The notes beneath the pieces are model-generated. The model searched no databases, was not told the origin of the DNA, and worked only from the letters and a program-made list of their open reading frames with translations. DNA of 64,000 bases from Ypsolopha sequella (Eukaryota; Arthropoda; Insecta; Lepidoptera; Ypsolophidae), in assembly GCA_934047225.1 (NCBI GenBank), contig OW204000.1:14216001-14280000 (forward strand), in the 5' to 3' direction. Shown in pieces: positions 1-12,800 of this stretch (positions within the stretch are counted from its first letter, which is position 1; each line of letters starts with the position of its first letter). Both the position numbers and the translations under genes were made by a program.

Positions 1-666
1 TAAGTACTATCGAAAGAGGTGTGATTGAGTTCTCAAGTTTCATGGAGCGTGCACCTTATAGCGAAATGAAACAACATGAAATTTGGCCACGCTTACAACT
101 GAGTTGGTCGCGTCATGATATCTGTTCTTAATTACCCAAGTAACCGGTAAAAAAGAGACAAAAGTTGTCGGTGTTCGGGCATTATTCTACATTTTTTTCA
201 ATATGGCGGTGTTTTGTAATGGTTTTCCTGCCTAGGAACAACATGCGTGAATAACAAGTTTCATCATAATGGGCAATTGTGCTATTATCTGAAACTACCT
301 ACTCAACCTCTGCGTAGTGATAATCTCTCTCTTCAGTCCCTTTACTCCTCCGCAAAATGTAGGCTTACTGTTGAATATACACCAGGATCTTTCATGGCTA
401 TATCAAAGAATATTAACCATTACGTAAAGAACGGACACCCACCCACCTAACCCCGGAGGTATAATATCACGTCGCCTCTGTAAATTAGAAGTATATACGA
501 CTGGGGTACACACTACTTAGCTCAGCCAAGTTGGCTGCCGGCCGTTCGCTGCATGCACGCACACACATAAACGTGTGTGGACAGGTTCGTGCTTATGTGG
601 TAGTAGTTGGTAATTAAATCGTTTCGTGTCAAAGCTTAGCTGTATGTCCGGTGCGAATGCTCTCAC
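1..666 (-). other. intron downstream of stac exon m
   Basis: Intronic sequence leading to the next C2 exon outside the window. I see no repeat, RNA gene or coding exon in it. Confidence 0.6.
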
Positions 667-832
667 CTTACTAAAATGGAGCCATACGGCGAGGGCAGAG
701 GCGTCCTCGCTTGTTCCGTCAAGCGGTCCGTGAGCCACAACTCCAGCAGCTCTTCTGTCGGAGCCTGGTGGTACTGCAGCCTCTGTTCTACACGGCACCA
801 CTCTCCATTCTGCACTTCTAACATTGGAAGAC
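667..832 (-). CDS. stac: stac exon m: end of MHD2 and entry to the second C2 domain
   Basis: The acceptor is ttgttctgccag and the donor TAAG|GTGAGA. The exon is 166 nt, entering with two bases and ending in phase 2. It encodes [20 protein letters not shown], then [14 protein letters not shown] and [16 protein letters not shown] is the first beta-strand of the C-terminal C2 domain. I chose the downstream donor (AAG|GTGAGA) over an earlier GTAAGG because it keeps VR. The rest of the C2 domain lies beyond position 1. Confidence 0.88.
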
Positions 833-3800
833 CTGGCAGAACAAAATACAACATTTCGTCTCGACATATATCGCCGAAGGGGATATTTGCGACTACATAC
901 TGTACAGTCAGAACTCTTTAACACCTTATTTTAACTAACCTAAGTATGTGAAATGGCAACTGGGTAAACGATAATAAATAATAATGACTGTCATTCGACT
1001 GTACTAGGTTTGTACCGGATTGAACCGATAAATTTATCATAATAATGTATTAATAATCCTAATTGAACCTTACCGCGAGGCAAACCGAGCTCCAACTAAG
1101 TATGGTAGCACAGAACATATTTACTATGGTAGTATATATACCTTTCCCTTCAGCGTGGAAGAACTCAGCCAGCAAGTCGAGGGCCTCCCTTAGCCTGTGG
1201 TGGTAGACCCGGGGTCGCTCGGCGCCGCCCGCGTCAGCCTGCGCTGACACCTCTTTCAGCACGGCGCTCCAACATCCGCCCAGGGCGCGGGTGAACGCGC
1301 GCGGCAGCAGCCATGTGTTCAATGAAGACAGATGGTTGTCCAAGTACTCTAGGAGCGGTGATATCGCCTGTGTGTTGGAATTATCTGGTTAGTTTTTTAG
1401 GGTTCTGTAGTACCTAAAAGGTACAAAAGGAACCTTATGGTGAGACCCCGTTGTCCGTCCGTCCGTATGTCACAGCTTCATAACTTTAGCACCGTTAAAG
1501 ATAAAGACATTAAATTTGGCAGAAAAATAGCATTATTTGCCCACATATCACGGTGTAAAAAAGAATATGAAAAATTTGAAATTGTTTAAAATATTTCCAA
1601 AACAAAAGTGATAAAAATAAATTTTTTTATCCTAAAAACACAATATGGGTATCAAATTGTAGATATTGTAAAGTTGATTGTAAAAATATATACTTTTACT
1701 GTATTTACGGGCACTGGTTTCGAGAAATCTTTAAAAAACCCCGAAAGTATGTATGTCCCCTTATCTCCGAAACTGGTAGACCGAAAAATATGATAATTAT
1801 AGGTCATAATTGGCCAATTACAGTAAAACTATAGCGATTAAAAAATATTGAGCACAAATGAGAAATTTAAAAAAAGAAGTATAATAAATAAAAAAAAATA
1901 TTTTATAAAAATACAATATGGGTATCAAATTGTAGGTATTAAAAAGATGATTGTAAAGATATATACTTTTATTGTATTTACTGGCACTGGTTTCGAGCAA
2001 TCTTTAAAAAGACCCAAAAATATGTATGTCCCCCCCTTATCTCCGAAACTGATAGACCGAAAAATATGAAAAAAATGACAATTATAGATCATAACTGGCC
2101 AATTACAGGAAAAGTATAGCGATTAAAAAAAATTGAGCACAAATGAGAAATATAAAAAAAGAAGAAAAAAAAATATATATAAAAATACAGTATGAGTATC
2201 AAATAATTGTAAGTACTAAAAAGGTCATTGTAAAATTATATCCTTTTACTATATTTACTGGCACTGCTTTTGAGAAATGTTTAAAAAACCACCCAAAGGC
2301 GTGGTTAGACGTTCGAATCATTAGACCAAAACCGTGGTTAGACATTCGAGCTATTAGATCAAAGGTGCGGTTAAACGTTCGAGCTATTAGATCAAAACGC
2401 GTGGTTAGACGTTCCAGTCATTAGATCAAAGGTGCGGTTAGACGTTCGAGCCATTAGATCAAAGGTGCGATTAAACGTTCGAGCCATTAGATCAAAGGTG
2501 CGGTTAAACGTTCGAGCCATTAGAATTAAACGCGTGGTTAGACGTTCGAGCCATTAGATCAAAGGCGTGGTCAGACGTTCGATTAATTAGACCAAAGGCG
2601 TGGTCAGTCGTTCGAACCATTAGACCAAAGGCGTGGTCAGACGTTCAAAAAATTATAAAACAGAGGCTCTTTTGTAAATATAAGTTTGTCACTGTACCTA
2701 CTTACTTTTATTTTAATTTCAGTATCTATAGCAACCACTGCTCGCGTACAATGATGAATATAAATATCACATTGAATTTCATCTTGGTGAGCTTTACGCA
2801 GAAGTCTTTCTAAGACAACAATTTGTTAGATATTTGTTTGTTGTAATTTTCACATGAAATGGTAAAGTAGGAAAATAAATAAGTTTTAGAAATGCGTGGG
2901 ATGGGTTTAATTTTATTTACTCTTTGTTATAAAACCAATATACCTCTACAACGTGGATCCAGGAATGTTTCATTATTCATTAATATAAATTATGAGTAAA
3001 GTTTGTGTTTGGTTACTTATCTTTGTGTCTAAATTTATATAGAAAACATTTGTTTCAGAATTATGTTTTTATTAAAAATACCCTGAATATTGATAGGCTA
3101 TACAGAAACGCGCTTTGTGTTAACATTAATTTGTCCTAACATTGCTACGGGGGTGCTACGGAGGTGCTACGGATGGACGTCGTTTATCTACAGACAGTCT
3201 ACGACTTACTGTGATTACTGTGATATATTACATATGAAATTGCTATTTTCTATAGAGAATTTGAAGGAAACTCAATTTTCAGTACTAACATTTTTGCATT
3301 TTTTTTTGGGAATGACAAATCCAAAAATCCAAATTATGTAATTTCTCATGTGTATGAATGAGACAACATTAAACTATCAGCAACATTAATATATTTTTAA
3401 AAGTTTCAGTTGTAAAAAATTATTACGAATTTTATCATGGAAATGGATGGCATTTAGGACGAACTGTTTTTGAAGATTTAATTTTTATAATCAAACTGAA
3501 AATACAAACAAAATTAAATACGTAGATGTAGAACCTTGAAATTAACTTTCAAACAATAAACAAATAATTGAAATAGCTATTGAATTACAGGAATTATGAA
3601 CTCATGAATCATGAATGTAAGAAAACTTCGGCAATTTCATAGGTAAAGACCTAACTAATAATTAAAAAAGTAAAAAGTCGTGTCTGTACATTGAATATGT
3701 TTGCGAAATATCAAATAAAATTGATAATAATTAGTATTGCACTGAGGCCGAAACTACAATTTTTTGAATTTTTGTCTGTCTGTCTGTCTGGATGTAAGTA

Positions 3801-6800
3801 GGATCCGGTTTAAGTCGAAGACCACTCAACGGATTTGCATGAGATTTTCTTCATTATCATCATAGTGATCCTAGTCAATATATGGGCTATAAGGGTTGTT
3901 GATAAAATAACCGCTAAGCGGTAAACTGTTGATACTACTCGAAGATTGAAAAATATTTACAGTATTTTGACCCAAAAATCCATGGACATTAGGTCCGCGC
4001 TCATAAGTGTCCGAACCAAAAGAGACTAAAAACGTCTATTTTCAGCGTTTATTTTCAAAAAATCATAGTTCGACTTTTACTTTATTCTTCTTTTGTTACG
4101 ATGTATACATGTAATATTGTTGTTGACACATAACTACGAATACTTTTTTCGTAAATTTTGTACTAGACCCTATGTCCATTGGTTGGTAAGTCAATGACGG
4201 AATAATTAATCAAAGTATGATTCGAATAATAAATATGGATTCAAAATTAATTGCAACAATTTGTAGAAAATAGTGAATAGTATTTATACCGGGTAACGAG
4301 ATGAAATTAAGAAGCCGGAAACTGGTGATAGTACCTACTCATCTATACGAACAACTTTTACTGTAGAGCCAACCCTCGAACACGAAAAAAAAATCAACGG
4401 TTCCATAGAAAACTTACATATTTACCCGACCAAAATGTACGAAACAACAGATTATTTTTTCTCGATATCTCAATTTTTTTTCCAAATTGTTCGTATGAAC
4501 GAGTACTGTCACCAGTTTTCGGCTTCCGTAACTTCATCTTAACAGTCTGTTACACAGATCATAAGTATATCCATTGTAAATATATTATTTATAGTTATTT
4601 ACTGAGTTGTGTAGTTTCGCTTATTTTTCAGCAGTTATATAGGCACAGATTTACTCCTCACAACCTCACCCTTATTCTTCGATCAACAATATTGTTGATC
4701 ATCGGAACCTTTATTGGGTCACTTTGTTGTCTGTCAAGTATCAAAGTCCTTCAAAGGGTGCTATTACTGTATTTAAAGGGCAAAACGGAGCTTTATGTCC
4801 GTCTGTTCGTATGTCACGTGTCACATTAGCTTGTAACATCTGAAATCGATCAAAATAACATCTGATCAAAAACCGAATATTTGATTAGAAACTTAATTGA
4901 ATTTTTTTTAAAAGAGAGCTGAATTTTTTTTAAAAGAGAGCTGGAAAAAATCAATTTTCCTACATTGGTTTGTGGGCTTTGACGAATAACAGTTTGTACT
5001 ACATTTGTTTGTTTGTGTCATAGCATAAGTAGTTTTTGACTGATCATCGAACTTCTTGGTGACCTACAATCTTGAAATTCGGAAAGAAGGATTTAAATTA
5101 AAATTAAAGAAAGGAAATGATAATACTTGGCCAACTTGATTTTTTAGTTTCTTTCCATACATTTTATACACAATAATAAGTCCATATATATATTTTTAAT
5201 ATTGATTAAGTCCACCTTATTTGGTACTAGGGTACTGCAGTTTGTGATACAGACACTTCCATTCCTCATACTTATTCTAAATACCTGCGAAGTGGGTAGT
5301 GTGTCAGGTGACCAGGCGAGGTGGAAGACTGCCTTCCGGAGCGGTGGTCGTGCTCGGGCCGCCAGCGGGGCGGCTGCACGCGCCGCTCGAGCCTCCAGCG
5401 TGCCCAGGGCACCGCGCACTAGCTGCCGAGCACTTTCATCCGTACTAGATTGACAATAACAAGCATTTTTCTTTAATTTAAGTAGAAGGAGCGAAAGAGA
5501 CATTTTGGGATCCTATATAGTAGATGGAGAGAAGATATCTGTCGTTTCTGCCGAACTCTACATTTTAGTTTAGCAACTCTACATAAGTTCGTTGCCTGCG
5601 GTCGCAACTTGGGGCTTAATTGGGCCTTGAGGAAAGTGCAAACTCCTCCGTTATTAACACAGTTACATTATCCAATAAATGTTCATCAATAACACTGAAA
5701 ACTTGAAAAGTTTCTAATTTTTAAACCACAAATGAAAGGGTTCTTAAATTATGATTTATATTTACTACACAGACAAACTCTTGTTTAGGAAATTTTCATA
5801 GAAATCATACGATTGTACAAGAAATGCAGCATGTGCATACCTTAAGGGTATGGTTTAGGCTAGGAAAAAATAAACAATTTCCGACACAATGAGGCAAAAA
5901 TACTTTATTAGCTTTTGATAGAGGCGACTATTGGTTGGCTCACTCGCCTATTTGTATAAGGTGTTTGTCTGGAACAGCAGATTGGAGATTTTTAGCTAAT
6001 ACTGGATACCAAAAAAATCCAAATATTTTTTATGCAAAAATAAATAGGATTGAAGTAAATTCACTTCATATTTTGTATTACCTATTTTATCTAAAAAAAC
6101 AAGTCATTCCCGTAACCGCGTTTTTGTAAGGAACACATGAAAATCAAAAAACAAAATAGGGTTGAAATATAATATATTTTTTTAAATAAAAGTATATTTT
6201 CTTTATAAATTTTTTGTATTACCTATTTTATTAAAAAACAAACACGTGAAAATCAAAAAACAAAATAGGGTTGAAATTAAATAAATATTTTTTTAAACAA
6301 AAGTTTTTCTTTATAAATTTTTTTAATGTTATTTCTCTTAATAAATTTTGTAATTTTTAGACTAAAGTCAATTTTTTTAAAACGAATCCCCAAAAAATCT
6401 GCCATTATTTATGTTCCAGGCTCAGTTCCAGCCTTAAATTAAACACTTGTCCAAGAGTTACGTGCAAAGAGTACAAGATACTATCGCATGAAAGCACGAT
6501 CTAAATACACTATCGTTACCGAGAATTTTGTGCACACGTCTCTGCATAGAGCACGCAAGCGTAGAGAAGGTAAAATTATAATAATTGCAACAGAAATGAT
6601 ACGATCTCAGGTACAGGTGAGCAGAAACGTTCACGGTTCAGAGAAAATACTTCTCACTTACATATGTTCATCGTCATATTCCGAGAGCGAGCGGCGCACA
6701 TATTCCAAATTGTTGACGATTGTACAAATCTCCTCAGTCGTTTTGTTCTGACCTGTCACAAAAATATGTAAAAGTTTATAAAACAGGGGGTCTACCGCGT

Positions 6801-9800
6801 AATTCTCATTTTCATCAACATCAACTTGAGATTGAAATTTGTCGTGCGTGCGACGACACCCGCCTAACAAGCCATCTCTTTTGCACGCGTTGAATTTCGC
6901 ATGCATTTGTTTGAAGTTGATACAAATGAGAATTACGCGGTAGAGCCCCAGATTAGTTCATCAATTTTATCCTATGTCGAAATTTAGAAAAAAACTAATT
7001 AGGTATCTACTATTAATTTAATCTTGTTTCTGTATAAATATTATCGTGCACAATATGAATATCTTATTTATTTCAAATATCCTTATCACCCTTGGTTTGC
7101 TGGAAGAAATCTCATTATTGAGATAAGCACGCCATTGTACATAACTTTTATTATATAATTTAGAATTAAGTTTTCTGTGTGCAACAAGAATAAATAAATT
7201 TTCATGGTCCACTGGGAAAGTTCATATTTGAAAATTCTTTAGTTTTTTTTTTGTTTTGAAGTAACCCTCAAAATTTTGTTCTTCAATTAAATTGTTGTTA
7301 ATTGGAATGGTACCTCAGTGCTTAATATTTTTGATAAAAGAAACCTTCACAAAGGTTTCATATTGTTAATTTATTAAAAATTGTTATTTTTGGTAATTAT
7401 TAGTTTAAATATTTAATATATTAATAAAAAATTATTGAAAAGAGAAAAAAATATTTTTTTTTGTATTAACTTACGGAATATCTTTTAATTAGGTTAAGTA
7501 CCTACTCGACAGTGTCTTGTTGTGTGCCAATCAATCAGTACATCAATACATAATAATAAAAGAGTAGAAACCAGTGTGTCAATACATTTGAGAAAAATTA
7601 TAAAAATAGAAAGGGGGCGACTAAAGAAGAGTAATAAAAGAACACAAATCAGCGATTTTTAGAATTATTTTCTGTCTGTCTGTCGGTCTGTTTGTTTGTT
7701 CACGCAAATCTCCGAAACCACTGATAGATTTCGATGCAGTTTTTTTATTATCATCGTAGTGACCCTTTTCAACATAGATATAGACTATAAGGGGTGTTAA
7801 TAAAATAACGCCTAAGCCGAAAACGGGGCTGAGTTGAATAAACGCGGTTTGGGTCGCGGGCACGGCACATACCTACTATAATAATTTACACACTAACATC
7901 TGAATCTATTCGTTCAGTGAATAATTGTGCGACTTTAGTTTATAAAGTTCTTCGCAGCGTCATGGAAGCTCGTATCTCTGTCCTCGCATGCTCGATTTTC
8001 GGCCTCGCTAGCTTTGTTTGGGATAATGTCAGGTTTTTTCCTAGTTTATATCCTGTTTTGAAGACCGGTTTAGCCCCCTAGGTTACCCAATATGACTTTT
8101 TCCAATGGGGCTATCTACAATACTGAAAGTTGAGCCAGCCGCGAACAATTAGGGATCTCAAAGAAATATCCAATCTGAAATCGAAAACGTTTCCCCGCAA
8201 CTTTCCGGAAAGTTTTCGCCGATTCACAAACTCTCGTGAAGGAGTGTACAAATAGGCAGCAAGCATTTAGAGGGTCTCAGTTTTAAAAAATTAAATCCGT
8301 ATAATAAAAACTTTGTTTTATTAAATTAGTTTTATTCGTTTTTAGTTTAGTTTTTTTAATACCATTTAAAATTGAACTTTCCCAGTACAATTTTATTGAC
8401 GAGTATTTGAAAAACTACGGACTTGGTATGTAATTTCCCTGATTGGATTTCAGGAAAAAATACTGCATCACTGAAAATTGGCTTTTATGTTTCGTTTCAA
8501 AATAGCCCTACGTAATAAATGTTTACAAAGTTTGCTGGTATTTACGACAAAAGCCACGTTTTTTTTGTACTGATTATCTCGACTAACACACAAAATAGAT
8601 TTAATAGATTTTTACTCCAGAACATTTTTTTATTTAAGAGTGCTATGTGGATGGCCCTGGGTAGGGTTGCTATCTGTAAAATCTATAAACTAGGACAGGT
8701 AGCTCAAAAACCTTGGACTTTTGAGCGTAAAACCCGGACAGCCGTCGTTTCTTTTGTCTTCAAAACTGATATGAAATAAGTGTAAAATAATTTAAATATT
8801 AAACAGTCTATTTCTCTCAGCATGAAATAAAAAAAATCTAACTAAGAAGTAAACTAAACATGCTTTTGTAACAAATTAACTCTAAATAACTAAACTTAAA
8901 ATCTAGGAACAATACATTTATAAAAGTTCTATCAATGAAGTTGAATTTAAACCCGGACACTATGCAAAACCCCGTCCGGACGCTGCCAGGACCCCCTCAA
9001 AACTAGGAAAAATCCGGGGAAACCAGGACGGATGGCAACCCTAGCCCTGGGTAGCAACGATGTGGAGTTTCATTTCGGAATAAAACTATTGAGATAAAGT
9101 GATATGAATAAAAATCAATACAAAATATAACTATTTAGTATGTTTATTAGAAAAAACTGTGTCTGTAAAATATGAAAACTTGGGGAGCTCTTGTGGGAGG
9201 CTTCTGGGCTTTATAGTGTTCTAGTATGGAAAATATACACAAAATAGTAGTTTATGCTACAAGGGCGAAAAGGAATAAATTACGAGGATGATTTAAAACA
9301 CGAGCGTAGCGAGTGTTTTAAACGTAACCAAGTAATTTATTGCTCTTACGCCTGTGTATCGTACTACGTTTTTCAGTGCATAGTGTGAGGAAATAAAACA
9401 AATATAATCTTGTGAACTTTAAATTATGATTGGCTCAAGAGGACTGTATCCAGAGCCGTTAAACAGTGGAAAAAAAAGTATAAAATTTATGGTACACAGG
9501 AAAGGTTGCAGGTTAGCCAACCATTGTAAATAAATAAAAAAAAATAATAATAATAAAGTCCTAGGGCAAAATAATCGACTTTCTGTTCGGTTTTGATGCA
9601 TAAAAAGTGGGTCTTTACGAGCACTTGCATTGAAAAAAAATTAAAGAGTATTGATTTCATCCCTTAATTTAGATGAATGAGGAAAATAAAATTGAAAACA
9701 CTGATCAAAGGTAGCCAAAAAAATGCAACATGGTTTATTTAACATTGGTTTTCGGAGACCGTTTTTGCTTAAAATTTTATAACAGGAAGTTATTATTATA

Positions 9801-12800
9801 ATCCTGTCCTCAACAGTGGCGTGCACAGAACTTTTTGCTGGAAAAGCAAACAATTGGTCAAGAACAATAATAAAAAAAAAAAAAATTAAATGTCACTTTG
9901 AAAAAAAAAGTTTGTATAGGAAATTTTCACTCTAGGGTAGACATTGTCTACCCTGGCGTCATACAAAATTTTTTTTTTTCAAAGTGATATTTAAATTTTT
10001 TCATATTTTTTTTATTATTGTTCTTGACCAATTGTTTGCTTTTCCAGCAAAAAGTTCTGTGCACGCCACTGGTCCTCAATTACGCTTTTACTTTTCATTT
10101 GTTTATATCATCTATAGTTACTTACATAAATAACATATTATAAATAAATGCAAAGATCGTGGCAGCTATTTTTTTCCACGAGGGGTTCCTAAGTGTGAAC
10201 TGTGAAATGCAAGTCACAGTCCATGAATGTCACAGATCGGGTTAATACAATTTTGAAATTACCACGGCTTAATTTTTTTTTTTTTTCAGAGTGTTTACGT
10301 AATTTTAGGACATAGCTTTAATTATTTTGATATATAAATTAATGATTATTTTTTATGATTTTTTTAAAGAATTGTCCGATGACCTTGTCACTTGAGAATT
10401 TTAGACATTACAATGATTGTGATGTGTGATTGCTTATAATAAAAGCGGTCTGTCTCTTTTGTGTCTACTCATCTGTCATCTAGCTGTCAAATTAGTCTGA
10501 AGCAAATTATTATAAATTAATATTGATAGCAAAGGATACATTTCTAAACCGCCATTACTCAAGTTACATCACACGAGGGCAAATGGAAATTGCAGCCTTT
10601 TCGTAAAAATATTAATCATCATAAGGTTTTTTAGACCAAAACTTTTAAATACGGTTTAATAAACCTACATCTCGAAATGGTTTTCGAATTAACACATCTT
10701 AACATAATTTAAGCTATGCCTATTACCTTGTAAGCGAATGCGCTGCCCTCAGATCAATGAAATATTTATCTGTGGCCCTATCATCACATGGCAGCATGGC
10801 AGCAGCACTGACATAATATATTACTATTCTATCTATGACCGCTATTGATTTCAAATTCTGTGAAAGAGGCGATGTAATAAAGTATCAACTTAAATAATTT
10901 ACGGTCTTATCTCTGATACGACCCGCTGCTTTTTATAATTACCTTTTGTTTTTTACGTGCAAGTCTACGTGATTTTTATTGTTCAGTATGATGAGCATTT
11001 CCATCCGGTAGCAGTGGACTTACCATGGTTCTCGTAGTAGCCCTGGTCGGCGAGTGCGCCGTGCACCAGATCGGCGTAGTGCAGCGCGGTGGCGCAGGCA
11101 GCCTCGAGCAGCCGCAGCCCCCCGCCCTGCGACCCCTCGTCTACTCCACCGATGGCGCGCCACACCAGCCGCATGTGGTACAAGCTGGGACAAGGAGATG
11201 ACAGTCACTAGCACCACAGTGCAAAAACCTTTTAAACTGTGCTTGCGCCATCACTCCCTCCTTCCATTGTGACAATAATTTAAAAACTTGCAGCAATGAA
11301 TTTGGCAGATTTTGAAAAGAGACGTAAAATTGCTGCGCTGTGATTGGCTTAATTTTCTCAAATTAGAAGAAGATCACAGATCATCAAACAAATAAGTACA
11401 TCTTAGGGTTCCTTAGCCAAATAGCAAAACGGAACTAATGTCACTCTGAAATTTGGATATTTAGTGTGGAATGTTGACACAAAACCTAATATTGAATAAA
11501 AAATAAAATACCTACAATAATTTGTCAGTGAGGTCGCATACATGTAAAAAGAGGCGTATGCAATTTTTTTATCCTGGATTGTGACGTGTCATCATCTAGA
11601 CATCAGTGAGTAGAGTATAAATTTATTTTTCATAATGTTTTGTCCTCAAAAATAAAGAGATTGGGGGCCGTCACAGTTGTCAGTTTAAAACAATTTTTGT
11701 TACGGGATATAGAAAAATGAAACTAGTTAAGAATTCGGAATTTCTGTGTAGGTATTATATGCTGTATTTAAAAACGCCGATTTATAATGTCGTTTTAGGG
11801 TAACGTACCCAAATACTCGACCACCTGAGTTTTGCATTTTTGTAGGTATAATGATGAAGATGAGCTATCAGATGTTCAGGAAGTACTGAGACAAAACGGA
11901 TATCAATTGAAGAGGCGATATCCAAGACCAAAACAGGAAAATCGTCCTTTGGTTAACAGAAAACCAGTGTGTATGCCCTATGTCAAAGGTATAACGAATA
12001 AGATTGAAACAGCATTAAATAAATATTCCTGTGTATACTCCATTATCCAAATTAGCGAGCCATTCACACACACCATAGGATGTGATTCCTTTTCAAAATC
12101 CAAGTGTGTATAAGATACAATACAGCTGTGGAAGCTCCTACATTGGCCAAACAAAACGCAGCATACAGGAAAAGGTCAAGGAACACATAGCATCTGTGAA
12201 AAACTGGCAGATGTACAAATCAGCGATAACAGAACATCTTTTAGAATCCGGGACCAACCACTGGATAGAACTGCATGACCTGAAAATTCTCTCCACCGAT
12301 CGCCATTACTACCCTAGAATTATGCGTGAAGCGATTGAAATCATGAAACATCCAAATAATTTCAATCGGGAAGATGGTTTCAAATTTTCTGCTACATGGA
12401 ATCCAGTCATCGGGAAATTTAAATCTCGGAATTTCTCTCTTAGTGCATCTCTGGATACTGTAAGTGTTGTGTGCCATGCGTGAAACAGATAATAATTAAA
12501 TTTAAAGACTTAAATGTGTTTGCCAGTAGAAGGAATATACTTGTGTGACTTGTGTCGTCACCTACATCTCATCACTGCGCCTCGCCATACTTGCCAGTTT
12601 CCCGTAGACCACGAGACATGGAACTGCCTCGAAACGTCGGGTGTCGTTTTAGTAAAAAAGGTAAAAATTTGATCGCAGTAGACGACCCAGTTATATTATA
12701 TTATAGGTATAATGAGTACGGAACACGAGAGTTTAAAGTTATTTATAAATTTATTAACCAAAACGGATGTGTAACAACAGCTCTATACAATTCCTCGACG

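Larger units (their letters stand above)
1368..5284 (-). other. intron between stac exons k and l
   Basis: This holds a fragment of the common GGGTTC...CGTCCGTCCG repeat (about 1397-1480), three 273-bp tandem units (1568-2290), the 33-bp minisatellite (2295-2647), a foldback repeat (3231-3646), a Helitron-like tail (about 3765-3910) and a TTAA-type MITE (4297-4541). The remaining bases are AT-rich and unrecognised. Confidence 0.6.
6753..11023 (-). other. intron between stac exons i and j
   Basis: This holds a LINE 3' tail (7080-7205), a Helitron-type tail (7670-7830), two hAT MITEs (8662-9043, 9814-10071) and an R1 copy (9244-9640). The 10080-11023 segment shows no recognisable element. Confidence 0.6.

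Noticed and set aside
517..924. 135-codon minus-strand frame overlapping exon m as an alternative coding exon.
   Set aside because: The exon m frame ([11 protein letters not shown]) joins the neighbouring exons in phase and matches the family; this one does neither.
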